Source of the DNA: Acidimicrobiales bacterium
GTDB taxonomy: Bacteria > Actinomycetota > Acidimicrobiia > Acidimicrobiales > Acidimicrobilacustridaceae
Assembly: GCA_023261915.1 (NCBI GenBank)
Contig: JALRFT010000203.1
Span: forward strand, 1-22,443
DNA length: 22,443 nucleotides
Direction: 5' to 3'
Positions 1 through 6,717 of this stretch are shown here, one piece after another. The notes under the pieces were generated by a model. That model made no database searches, was not told the DNA's origin, and saw only the letters and a program-made list of their open reading frames with translations. The number at the start of each line of letters is the position of its first letter. Within the stretch, counting starts at the first letter, position 1. A program made the translations under genes and the position numbers.

Positions 1-185
1 AGCGCGGCGCCGAGATACAGCAGCCCGGCGAGCACCAAGGTGCTGACGTCACCGACGAGTTCGGCGGCGAGTGGTGTCGACACCCCAAAGAGCACTGCTG
101 CCAGCGCGCAGCGAAGAACTCCCCGGCTAGGCAAAGCGATGACCCGACCTAGAGGTGGTTGGGATGAGGCAGGGGTTCTGCCCAT
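1..185 (-). CDS. EamA/DMT-family transporter, N-terminal fragment (partial at left edge)
   Basis: Reading from an ATG at 185 toward base 1, the frame is open for 61 codons and leaves the window. After a short polar N-terminus (about 24 residues) it gives a hydrophobic stretch, RCALAAVLFGVSTPLAAELV, followed by LVLAGLLYLGAAL. This is the usual first-helix pattern (FG.STP) of EamA drug/metabolite transporters, which move small metabolites across the cytoplasmic membrane. The start follows the stop of the upstream gene (196-198) by only 10 nt, so the two are probably co-transcribed. A GGAGG lies about 15 nt before this ATG. It is closer to another ATG at 197-199, but that frame stops after 16 codons. 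The family call rests on about 60 residues. Confidence 0.6.
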   Translation of the reverse strand, partial: MGRTPASSQPPLGRVIALPSRGVLRCALAAVLFGVSTPLAAELVGDVSTLVLAGLLYLGAA

Positions 186-195
186 GCGGTCGGGG

Positions 196-1806
196 TCATT
201 GAACCTCCAACGAGCGAGGAATGATGTTGTTGAGACGAAGAAGGGCCGCGGCCATCTCGGCCCGGCTGACGGAACCTCCGGGGCGATAGGGATTGCTATA
301 GGTGACGCCATTCGCCGTCAGGAAACACACACCCTGTCGGGCCCAGAAAGGTATGAGGTCCTCATCTTCGATGCCGCACGATTCCGCCGCAGGAGGTGAC
401 CCCGACATCCGCCACAGGAAGGCGGCCAACTCGGCCCGGTTCACCAGGTCGGTGGCCCGGAACGGATCGGCTGACGTTGCCCGGGTCGCTCTCGCCCAGC
501 AGGCGGCAAAGCGGGCGTAATTGGGAATGGCCGTTACCCCGTCGATGAACCCACACGAACTCTTCGCCGCGGGCTGGCCGGCGAAGCGCCACAGGAACGT
601 CACCATCTCGGCGCGATTGACCGCGTCGCCAGGCCGGAAGGGATTGGTGGCGGTGATCTGGGCCTCTTTCAGCCAGCACGCTCCATCGCGGGCCCAGATG
701 GCGATGGCAGCTTCATCGATGAACCCACACGACTTGGGGCCGGAGATGACCGTGGCAACCGCCACCACCCGGCCGGGAATGGTGAGGGTGCCGAAGAACC
801 CGTACCCCGCCGTCCGCACCGCCGTGAGCGGTACCGACTCTCCAGCGGCAAGGGCGACCGACCCGACCCTGACGAGATCAGACTCCCGTACCTTGACGAT
901 CCGGCCCCCGGCTATGCCAGAGGCTCCGAAGTACACGTGGGTTCCGTCACTGATCGCCGCCGCCGCCCCGTCCTCACCGACATTGAACGTCCGGGCGCCG
1001 ACGCGGGTGAGGTCGGTCAATCGGACTTTCACCACGCGGCCCGGGGCAGTGAACGTCCCGTAGTAGCCGTAGATTCCGCTGAGCACGGCGCTCTCAACAC
1101 CAACCTCGCCATCGGCCAACGTAAGAGAACCGAGTCGCGCCAAGGGGGACAACTGCACCTTCACGATGCGCGACGCACCACCGGTCTGACGCGCCGAGAA
1201 GTAGGCGGCACCGCCGTAGATGATCCCGGTGGAGAGATCCCCTTCCCCGGCATTGAGCGTGATGCCTTCCACGCGAGCGAGGTCGGTGAGGCGCACCTTG
1301 ATGACCTTGCCCGGGTTGGTGTCCGTTCCGAAGTAGGCGTGTGTTCCGTCGGTCACTGCCGACCCGATCGGGCCGTCGGCACCCAACATCACCTGCGCGG
1401 CCACTCGGGTCATATCCGACAGGCGGACCTTGACGACCGAGGCCGGCGTGGTGTTGGTGGCGAAGTAGCCGTAGGTCCCGTCACTGACCGCCGAGGTGAC
1501 GAAATTTTCGCCGGCGCCGAGGGTCAACGCCCCCACGCGGGTCATGTCCGACAGGCGGACCTTGACCACCTTGCCCGGGCTGGTATCGGTGGCGTAGTAG
1601 GCATGGATGCCGTCGCTCAGGCTGGCCCTCAGCTCGCTTTCACCGGCATTGAACGTGACCGAACTGAACCGCACCGGGTTGCTCGCAATGGAGACCGCAG
1701 GGTCACTGGATCCCGGATCGGCCATGGCCGGATTCACGACCACGGGGACCGCAAAGGTGACCGCTGCGACGGCCAGCATGAACGAACGCCGTTTCCATCG
1801 TCGCAT
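196..1806 (-). CDS. secreted seven-repeat (beta-propeller-like) protein with three C-terminal SLH-like modules
   Basis: 536 aa. The ATG at 1806 was chosen because GAGGGG lies 7 nt upstream and a signal peptide follows directly (MRRWKRR, hydrophobic core 9-24, cleavage near AMA-D at 29-30). Residues 49-353 hold seven repeats of about 44 aa. Each has a core like AGE...SDGTHAYFGTDT, then PGKVVKVRLSDLTRVG. Seven such units suggest a closed seven-bladed propeller. Residues 358-530 hold three SLH-like modules, each with an SCG.(I)D start, a W/F-A-R-x2-x-C segment and an NRAE/SRAE...FLWR end. Each module carries one Cys pair (360/377, 418/436, 477/494) that could form a disulfide. Likely role: an exported cell-surface protein, with the SLH-like part as anchor and the propeller as a binding platform; the ligand is unknown. 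It lies just upstream of the EamA-like gene. Confidence 0.85.
   Translation of the reverse strand: MRRWKRRSFMLAVAAVTFAVPVVVNPAMADPGSSDPAVSIASNPVRFSSVTFNAGESELRASLSDGIHAYYATDTSPGKVVKVRLSDMTRVGALTLGAGENFVTSAVSDGTYGYFATNTTPASVVKVRLSDMTRVAAQVMLGADGPIGSAVTDGTHAYFGTDTNPGKVIKVRLTDLARVEGITLNAGEGDLSTGIIYGGAAYFSARQTGGASRIVKVQLSPLARLGSLTLADGEVGVESAVLSGIYGYYGTFTAPGRVVKVRLTDLTRVGARTFNVGEDGAAAAISDGTHVYFGASGIAGGRIVKVRESDLVRVGSVALAAGESVPLTAVRTAGYGFFGTLTIPGRVVAVATVISGPKSCGFIDEAAIAIWARDGACWLKEAQITATNPFRPGDAVNRAEMVTFLWRFAGQPAAKSSCGFIDGVTAIPNYARFAACWARATRATSADPFRATDLVNRAELAAFLWRMSGSPPAAESCGIEDEDLIPFWARQGVCFLTANGVTYSNPYRPGGSVSRAEMAAALLRLNNIIPRSLEVQ
217..735 (-). repeat. three SLH-like modules with one Cys pair each
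   Basis: Encodes residues 358-530 of the propeller protein as three units of about 58 residues. Shared features are SCG followed by an acidic residue, a W-A-R...C segment, an N-P-F/Y-R-P-G motif and a final R-A-E-M/L...L-W-R. These resemble S-layer-homology repeats. The paired cysteines are not typical of classical Firmicutes SLH domains. Confidence 0.75.
748..1662 (-). repeat. seven tandem ~132-bp coding repeats (propeller blades)
   Basis: Encodes residues 49-353. Successive units end in KVRLSDMTRV, KVRLSDMTRV, KVRLTDLARV, KVQLSPLARL, KVRLTDLTRV, KVRESDLVRV and a degenerate VVAVATVI. The first two units are also very similar at DNA level around their KVRLSDMTR segments (near 1536-1560 and 1404-1430), which suggests recent duplication or conversion. 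Confidence 0.8.
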
Positions 1807-1841
1807 CGCATGCCCCCTCGCCAGTCGTCCCACCCGAGCAG

Positions 1842-1864
1842 CAGGTTACCGCCGGTGGTACCTG
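1842..1864. other. imperfect inverted repeat upstream of the propeller gene
   Basis: CAGGTTACC and GGTACCTG face each other across a short GC-rich loop; the arms match apart from one bulged T. It lies 36-58 nt upstream of the start at 1806. It could be a regulator site or a leader hairpin; nothing distinguishes the two. No convincing -35/-10 pair was found between it and the tRNA. Confidence 0.3.
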
Positions 1865-1974
1865 CGATTCCGTCGCATCTGTGCCGTGTCCACCGCTCCA
1901 GAGCAGGGGGGAATACCGGCAAAGGGGCCACAACCGAGGCCGTGCGGGACCCGCCGACCAGAACCGCCGTGCAG

Positions 1975-2048
1975 TGGGCGCTGAGGGACTCGAACCCCCG
2001 ACCCTCTCCTTGTAAGGGAGATGCTCTAGCCAACTGAGCTAAGCGCCC
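1975..2048 (-). tRNA. tRNA-Val (anticodon UAC)
   Basis: The minus strand folds as a full cloverleaf. The acceptor stem GGGCGCT pairs with AGCGCCC. The D stem is GCTC/GAGC and the anticodon stem TCTCC/GGAGA with loop CTTACAA (anticodon TAC). The T stem is GGGGG/CCCTC with loop TTCGAGT. The discriminator base is A, and CCA is not encoded. It reads valine GUA/GUG codons. It stands alone between the Nudix gene and the propeller gene. Confidence 0.95.
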
Positions 2049-2087
2049 CGATCCCGGTCCCCCGGGCGGAAGCCACAGATCCTACCG

Positions 2088-2591
2088 CTACACCTCGGGA
2101 GCCGAACCGAGGGTGTCCCGATCACGTCTCGCCAGTGCCACGAGCGCCGCCGCCGTCTCCGCCTGCAAATCGGGCAAGGCGACCGGGTCGAACCACCCGA
2201 CGTCGGCGATCTCCGCCGGATCAGGCGTCAGGCCGTCAAGGTCGGCGTCACGGGTTGGGCGGCCCCGGAAGATCACGTCGACGCGGTGCAGCCGAGACGC
2301 CACCACCACGGCGGGTTCACCCACCAACTCGACGACCAGACCGACCTCCTCGGCAACCTCCCGACGCACACCATCGACGGGATCCTCGTGTCGAGCGAGC
2401 AACCCACCGGGCAGTCCCCATCCGTGGCGGTAGGTCTGCCGGATCAGAAGCACGCGACCGTCGGATCGTTCGATGCGACACATGGCACCCACCGTGTACC
2501 CCGGGGTGCCAAGCCGCACGAGACGGCGACGGACGCCACGCGGTAGGCGTCCGAACAACTGGAGAGCGAGTCGATGCACCCGGGTGCGCAT
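2088..2591 (-). CDS. Nudix hydrolase
   Basis: 167 aa from the ATG at 2591; an in-frame GTG lies directly before it at 2594. A complete Nudix box G-x5-E-x7-R-E-x2-E-E-x-G is present: G63, E69, R77-E78, E81-E82, G84. Enzymes of this family cleave nucleoside diphosphates linked to another group, using Mg2+ held by the Glu residues. Residues 31-52 (GYTVGAMCRIE...VLLIRQ) form the usual first strands. The Arg-rich N-terminus (about 28 residues) is an extension before the domain. The substrate cannot be read from sequence. The gene begins 45 nt after the phosphatase stop. It has its own hexamer TACGCT 7 nt before the ATG, so it may be transcribed both from there and by read-through. Confidence 0.88.
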   Translation of the reverse strand: MRTRVHRLALQLFGRLPRGVRRRLVRLGTPGYTVGAMCRIERSDGRVLLIRQTYRHGWGLPGGLLARHEDPVDGVRREVAEEVGLVVELVGEPAVVVASRLHRVDVIFRGRPTRDADLDGLTPDPAEIADVGWFDPVALPDLQAETAAALVALARRDRDTLGSAPEV

Positions 2592-2598
2592 CACCCCA

Positions 2599-2604
2599 AG
2601 CGTA
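2599..2604 (-). promoter_or_regulatory. putative -10 element (TACGCT) for a leaderless Nudix mRNA
   Basis: TACGCT fits the actinobacterial TAnnnT -10 pattern and ends 7 nt before the ATG at 2591, so transcription would begin at or next to the start codon. The surrounding 13-mer CTACGCTTGGGGT is identical to the one at 6704-6716. No clear -35 is seen. Confidence 0.45.
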
Positions 2605-2636
2605 GAGGGGCCGGCTCATTGTCTACCGAACCGGAA

Positions 2637-3425
2637 CTACGGAACGGTCGGCGTCGTGAAACCGGCCCGAGCCACCATGAGCGCCGATCCGAGGTCCTCG
2701 GTGCCTGCGGCCACCGGGGTACGACGATCGGAGGGATCGAGAGTGACGAGGTCGCGGCCCTCGGCGTCAGCGACGAACGCCCCGGCCTCGCGACAGATCA
2801 GCATGCCGGCGAGGTAGTCCCACACGCCATGGGCATTCCACGAACAATCGAGGTAACCGTCGAGGGTTCCGTCCGCCACCGCACACAGGTCAAGCGCCGC
2901 CGCCCCCAACGCCCGGTACTGCTTCCATCCCAGGTAGTGCGGCGGGTAGCCCGACAACCCGACCATGGCCGACCGCAGACTCGTCACCCCCGAAGGGCGG
3001 ATCGGCCCACCGTCACGGGTGGCGCCCTGACCGGCCACCGCCTCATAGCGACGACCATGAGCGAGGTCACCAACCAGAGCAACCCGTGGCTCGCCGTCAA
3101 CCACCGCACACAGGCTCGTGGCGAACCACGGCACTCCCCGACTGGCATTCGTGGAGCCATCGAGGGGGTCGACGACCACGGTCACCCGATGCCCGGCGTC
3201 GCTGCGACCCGATTCCTCGGACACGACCCCTACCCCGGCGGCGCCAAGCACCTCGAGGGCCGCACCGTCGGCGACCAGATCGGCGGCGTACTGGCCCCGA
3301 CTGGTATCCACCATGGACCAGTCCGTGACCCCCGCCACCGCCTCGGTCACGGCGTCGGCCACCTCGCCGAGGAGTCCCAACAACGCGTCATCGCTCCAGT
3401 TGCCGGGTTCCGCGGGTGGCGTCAT
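2637..3425 (-). CDS. inositol monophosphatase family protein
   Basis: 262 aa from the ATG at 3425. The frame stays open 55 codons further upstream, but that part overlaps the divergent gene and lacks family similarity. Family motifs are visible: the acidic pair EES at 70-72, the metal-binding DPLDGSTN at 86-93, and WDYLAG at 202-207 near the C-terminus with the third metal Asp (D203). These Mg2+-dependent, Li+-sensitive phosphatases act on inositol-1-phosphate, fructose-1,6-bisphosphate, histidinol phosphate or PAP; sequence does not decide which. Length is normal for the family. It is divergent from the gene at 3504 and followed by the Nudix gene. A TACGGT hexamer sits 6 nt before the ATG. 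Confidence 0.88.
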   Translation of the reverse strand: MTPPAEPGNWSDDALLGLLGEVADAVTEAVAGVTDWSMVDTSRGQYAADLVADGAALEVLGAAGVGVVSEESGRSDAGHRVTVVVDPLDGSTNASRGVPWFATSLCAVVDGEPRVALVGDLAHGRRYEAVAGQGATRDGGPIRPSGVTSLRSAMVGLSGYPPHYLGWKQYRALGAAALDLCAVADGTLDGYLDCSWNAHGVWDYLAGMLICREAGAFVADAEGRDLVTLDPSDRRTPVAAGTEDLGSALMVARAGFTTPTVP

Positions 3426-3431
3426 GGACCG

Positions 3432-3437
3432 ACCGTA
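3432..3437 (-). promoter_or_regulatory. putative -10 element (TACGGT) for a leaderless phosphatase mRNA
   Basis: TACGGT followed by exactly six bases (CGGTCC) and the ATG at 3425. This spacing puts the transcription start on the A of the start codon. It lies in the 78-nt divergent spacer 3426-3503. Confidence 0.45.
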
Positions 3438-3503
3438 CCGGGCCGAAGCACCTCCCGACGAGATCGTCTCGGCAGCGTCGTCGTGGCGTGGCAGGCTTGG
3501 GGT

Positions 3504-4067
3504 GTGGCCGTGATCGACATCCCCGGGTTCGTCGCCGATCTGAAGTCCCACGCCGTCGACCACCAGTTCCATGTGCACGACGAGCGCCACTTCATCGAGA
3601 CCTACTCCCTACGCCAGATGTGGGAGGTCGAACTGCACCCCGAACAGGCCTGCGGTGGCCCCCTTGATCTCCACCTCGCCCTCGAGGTTGACCCACGTGC
3701 CCTGCTGCAGTTCGAAGATCAGGTCGTTGAACTCGATGAGGCTGACGAACCCCCCACCGGGTTCTGGTTTCCTCTGGCGTTCAACTGGGCGTTGCCCCCG
3801 CTGCCTGCCGGGCCGGATCTGCTGGTGCTCGCCACCGAGCTCGCCGAGATCGGCGGCACCGAGTTGCCCCTTGAGGTCTCCGCCATCGATTCCTACGCCA
3901 CGGCCCTCGACGCCCCGGAACGATCACTCAGCATCGTGGCCCGCATCCAGGTGCCACTCGACCGGATTCTGATGGGCCAGGAACAACTCTGCGACGTGCT
4001 CGACCGGTGCCATGCCGTAAGCATGTTCCTCTTGGACCGTGCTCCCGTGTGGCTCGAGGACCTGTGA
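3504..4067 (+). CDS. conserved-looking protein of unknown function (187 aa)
   Basis: I do not recognise a family. The chosen start is the GTG at 3504: it follows GCTTGGGGT, the same sequence found before two other genes here, and clears the divergent phosphatase. A second GTG at 3510 is possible, and the frame is open far upstream but antisense to the phosphatase. The product is soluble and acidic, with no signal peptide or membrane segment. It has a hydrophobic middle around PTGFWFPLAFNWALPPLPAGP and an alternating C-terminal half (SIVARIQVPLDRILMGQEQL) suggestive of an alpha/beta fold. Its stop overlaps the start of the next gene by 4 nt (GTGA), so the two are almost certainly translationally coupled and work together. 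Confidence 0.75.
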   Translation: MAVIDIPGFVADLKSHAVDHQFHVHDERHFIETYSLRQMWEVELHPEQACGGPLDLHLALEVDPRALLQFEDQVVELDEADEPPTGFWFPLAFNWALPPLPAGPDLLVLATELAEIGGTELPLEVSAIDSYATALDAPERSLSIVARIQVPLDRILMGQEQLCDVLDRCHAVSMFLLDRAPVWLEDL

Positions 4068-4540
4068 GCCGCACCGTCCAGCACATCGAGTTCACGTTCG
4101 ACGACCGCGACGCCGTGATTGACGCCATGCGCGAACTCGTGGCCCGTCGTGCCGGCTGGGTCAACATCCAGCCCATCGTCGATCAGGAGCGTCTGCCGGC
4201 ACCGCCGACCGGCATCATCTCGGGCTGGCTCACCGGCGGTCTCCCCCCTCTGCCGATCGGCACGTTCATGGCCCCCGAGATGAGACGCGGCCAGCTGCGG
4301 CACGGATCCATCGGGCTAGCCCACAACGCCAACGCCAAGGTGGCTCGTCGACTGGTGGAGGCCGGCATCGTTGCACCCGAGGGTTGGCACGCCGTGCAGG
4401 ACAACGCCCGCCGCGGGGTGGTCCTCAACGTGCCACCCGACGCCGATGCCGCCGTTGTACTCGACTGGATCCTGCGGTCCATCGAAGAACTCGCCACCGT
4501 TCCCACCGATCGGACCTACCGGGCCACCACCCATCTGTGA
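4064..4540 (+). CDS. protein of unknown function (158 aa), coupled to the upstream gene
   Basis: Starts at a GTG whose last two bases plus A form the stop of the upstream gene (GTGA overlap). The beginning, SRTVQHIEFTFDDRDAVIDAMRELVARRAGWVNIQP, looks like a beta-alpha-beta opening. The middle is Gly/Pro-rich (ISGWLTGGLPPLPIGTFMAPEMRRG). The end, PPDADAAVVLDWILRSIEELA, is a likely helix. There is no export signal or membrane segment. Codon use is like the neighbours. Function is unknown; coupling implies the product is needed together with the 187-aa protein. Confidence 0.75.
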   Translation: MSRTVQHIEFTFDDRDAVIDAMRELVARRAGWVNIQPIVDQERLPAPPTGIISGWLTGGLPPLPIGTFMAPEMRRGQLRHGSIGLAHNANAKVARRLVEAGIVAPEGWHAVQDNARRGVVLNVPPDADAAVVLDWILRSIEELATVPTDRTYRATTHL

Positions 4541-4551
4541 GGACCGGCCGC

Positions 4552-4557
4552 TAGGGT
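4552..4557 (+). promoter_or_regulatory. putative -10 element (TAGGGT) for a leaderless lapA-like mRNA
   Basis: TAGGGT, six bases (TCGGCC), then the ATG at 4564. The hexamer sits in the 23-nt gap after the upstream stop, so the small membrane protein may have its own transcript. Confidence 0.4.
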
Positions 4558-4563
4558 TCGGCC

Positions 4564-4800
4564 ATGCCCAACACCCAGAACCGCCGCAGTGAAAAGCCCT
4601 CGCCCATCACCGCTCGCCGCGTGGTCGTGGCCCTGTTGGTTGTCGCCGCCGTAGCGTTCATCATCCAAAACACGAACACCGTCGACATCTCGTGGTTGAT
4701 GTTCGGTTTCAGCGCCCCGCAATGGCTGATGACGGTGATGCTGCTCGCCGTCGGTTTCGTGGTGGGGTGGTTCGTGGGTCGCCCCGGCCGCAAAGACTGA
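4564..4800 (+). CDS. LapA-domain (DUF1049-like) small membrane protein
   Basis: 78 aa. Basic N-terminus, transmembrane segment about 19-35, the family motif FIIQNTNTVDISWLMFGFS (32-50), a second transmembrane segment about 53-71, and the basic end GRPGRKD. This two-helix hairpin with an N-x2-x-V-x-I/V loop is typical of LapA-domain proteins. They are named for an LPS-assembly factor in Gram-negatives but are common in actinobacteria, where their role is unclear. It ends 50 nt before the convergent esterase-like gene; no strong terminator is seen there. Confidence 0.8.
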   Translation: MPNTQNRRSEKPSPITARRVVVALLVVAAVAFIIQNTNTVDISWLMFGFSAPQWLMTVMLLAVGFVVGWFVGRPGRKD

Positions 4801-4850
4801 CGATCTGTTACCTGGGGGCCATCGGAGCCCGAAGGGGTGCGACCGAGCAG

Positions 4851-6638
4851 TCAGTGCACCGGTTCGGCTGAGGTCGACCCGGGGGCGTCGTCAGTGTCGT
4901 CGAGCACCAGGGGTGCGCCCACACTGGGTTCGCCACCCGTGGGATCGATGATCTCGCCGGTGAACAGGAAGTTCAGCGCCTGAATCATCACGCCCGGTTC
5001 GGAACTGCCGGCGTCGTGAGGGTCAAGGCCATGGAGCCCCGGAGTTGGCGGCAGGTTCGTGGTGGGCGGGGCCGGCGTGGCGAAGTCCCACACGGACAGC
5101 ACGGATCGAGTGGTGGGCATGGTCCCCACGTCCTCGATACCCCACATCGGTTCGACGTCGCTCGAACGCCCATCACGCAGGGCCGGCCGACGCACGGCCG
5201 CGCCGATGGTGCGGGCGAGCACCTCGGTCGCCACGTTGGGAACCTGGTGGTCACCGAACGCCTCGATGAGTAGCACCGTCTTGGGGGTGACCCCCGGGTA
5301 GGGGTCGGTGGTGAGGTGCTGGACGTACCCAGAGTTCTCGCCCCGATCCCACAGCAGCTGCAGGAGTTCGAGGGCAACCATGCGGTCCACTGGGTCGGGG
5401 TAGGCGCCGTGGAATACGTCCTCGAAGGCCAGCCAGTTCACCGACCGGGGCAGCATCAGGTTGTAGGCCAGTCCGGGGACGCCGAACACGGCCCGCTGCC
5501 ACTCGTCGGCGACGGCGCTCGCCACGCCACCGAGGATGCCGCCCTGACTGTTGCCCACGAACACCGAGCCGTCAGGGGTCAGCCGGGGCGAGCCGTCGGG
5601 GCCACGGAAGGCTGGGTGGGAGGCAAACCCGTCGGGACGGTTGGCCAGCCGCGCCAACAAGATGAACGCCAGTTGTGACTGCTGGAGGCGGTCGGGAATG
5701 GAGACGAACCGCGACAGGTCGGTGAGGACGTCGGCCACGTGGGGGACGTCCTCGGTGCACATCCCCACCCAATCCGTGCCACACACATTGAGGTTCCCGA
5801 GAGAGCAGATGCCGTCGAGGGTGTACACCTCGTCCCGGCTGGAGAGAAGCCCATGGCCGAACACGAGCGTGCCGCGCGGGGCAGCGTCGGCGGCGAACAG
5901 GAAGGTGAACGGGGCGCGCCACGTCGGATACTCGGGGTTGATGACGGGTCGTCCCGCCGCATCAAAGAGCATCCGGCCCCCAGGCGAGCCGTCGTTGTCG
6001 AGGTAGTTGGGAACACTGAAGGTGCCCTGCACCGACACCGGGTCACCGGAATCGTCGATCTCGGTGACCTCGAAGTCAGGCATGAACCCATCAGCAGCGG
6101 CCACCATGGCCCGCAGTCGGCCCGACAGGCTGTCACTCGATGCCACCGGGAACGACCATACGAGCGGCAGATCCGTCGGCACCGGGTCACCAGTGCTGGT
6201 GACGAGTGCATCGATCTCCACTTGGTAGCGGTGACCCTCGATAAGCGCCCGGGCCGGATGGATCATCACGAGGTGGTGGCGCTCGGGGTCATAAGAGTTC
6301 AACTCCGCCCAGTAGGGCCAGCGCTCGCCTGTATCGAGATCGGTAAGCCGCACCGCCACATCAGGGGCCATGGACGAACCGATATCGGTGCTGGCGGGTA
6401 CCCCGCTGCGGGCGAGATCGACACCGGGGACGTGCACGAGGATGCGACTGCCGGGTGAGAACCCGTCGGCCACGTTCTGGGCTGACACATCAATGGGGAT
6501 CCCGGCGGCGTTGCGGGGCACAGCGTCGGCGGGGATGGCGAGGCGAACCCCGGTCGCCGTCGAGGGATCAGGGACGGTGAAGCGGTCGTGGGGCCACGGC
6601 AGCAGTCCGCTGGCAGGGGTCCAGATTTCAGGTGACAT
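4851..6638 (-). CDS. large alpha/beta-hydrolase (esterase/lipase-like), no export signal
   Basis: 595 aa from the ATG at 6638. The hydrolase part is in the second half. LVFGHGLL (258-265) is a likely oxyanion strand, GNSQGG (362-367) holds the nucleophile Ser364, and EAFGDHQVPN (459-468) offers D463/H464 as triad candidates. Residues about 100-165 (ending VWSFPV) look like the bacterial Ig-like fold that often precedes such domains. The opening, WTPASGLLPWPHDRFTVPD, is typical of exported lipase-like proteins that start 'FPxPND', yet no signal peptide or lipobox precedes it, and no upstream in-frame start restores one. The Pro/Thr-rich segment near 520-540 and the acidic tail look disordered. 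The natural ester is unknown. It is divergent from the oxidoreductase gene. Confidence 0.8.
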   Translation of the reverse strand: MSPEIWTPASGLLPWPHDRFTVPDPSTATGVRLAIPADAVPRNAAGIPIDVSAQNVADGFSPGSRILVHVPGVDLARSGVPASTDIGSSMAPDVAVRLTDLDTGERWPYWAELNSYDPERHHLVMIHPARALIEGHRYQVEIDALVTSTGDPVPTDLPLVWSFPVASSDSLSGRLRAMVAAADGFMPDFEVTEIDDSGDPVSVQGTFSVPNYLDNDGSPGGRMLFDAAGRPVINPEYPTWRAPFTFLFAADAAPRGTLVFGHGLLSSRDEVYTLDGICSLGNLNVCGTDWVGMCTEDVPHVADVLTDLSRFVSIPDRLQQSQLAFILLARLANRPDGFASHPAFRGPDGSPRLTPDGSVFVGNSQGGILGGVASAVADEWQRAVFGVPGLAYNLMLPRSVNWLAFEDVFHGAYPDPVDRMVALELLQLLWDRGENSGYVQHLTTDPYPGVTPKTVLLIEAFGDHQVPNVATEVLARTIGAAVRRPALRDGRSSDVEPMWGIEDVGTMPTTRSVLSVWDFATPAPPTTNLPPTPGLHGLDPHDAGSSEPGVMIQALNFLFTGEIIDPTGGEPSVGAPLVLDDTDDAPGSTSAEPVH

Positions 6639-6704
6639 CCCCCCAATCTTTCACACTCGGGTCCCCGCCATGACCACTCCCCGGTCGTGCGTTCACCGTT
6701 CCCC

Positions 6705-6710
6705 TACGCT
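6705..6710 (+). promoter_or_regulatory. putative -10 element (TACGCT) for a leaderless oxidoreductase mRNA
   Basis: TACGCT followed by TGGGGTC and the GTG at 6718. Bases 6704-6716 are identical to the 13-mer before the Nudix gene. It lies in the 79-nt divergent spacer. Confidence 0.45.
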
Positions 6711-6717
6711 TGGGGTC

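Noticed and set aside
183..199. ATG at 197-199 with a good GGAGG as start of the transporter
   Set aside because: That frame ends in TAG after 16 codons. The hydrophobic EamA-like frame starts at 185.
937..2037. 366-codon plus-strand open frame
   Set aside because: It is antisense to the propeller gene and runs through the tRNA-Val. Its Arg/Gly/His-rich composition is typical of a shadow in GC-rich DNA.
2574..3503. Upstream extension of the 187-aa gene's frame
   Set aside because: It is fully antisense to the phosphatase gene with its clear DPLDGSTN and WDYLAG motifs. A GTG at 3504 with a promoter-like context is the better start.
4801..4850. Possible terminator between the convergent lapA-like and hydrolase genes
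   Set aside because: Only 4-5 bp stems with no T-tract could be drawn, which is no better than chance in this GC content.
6370..6717. Upstream extension of the oxidoreductase frame
   Set aside because: It is antisense to the hydrolase N-terminus. The 4Fe-4S site begins nine residues after the GTG at 6718.
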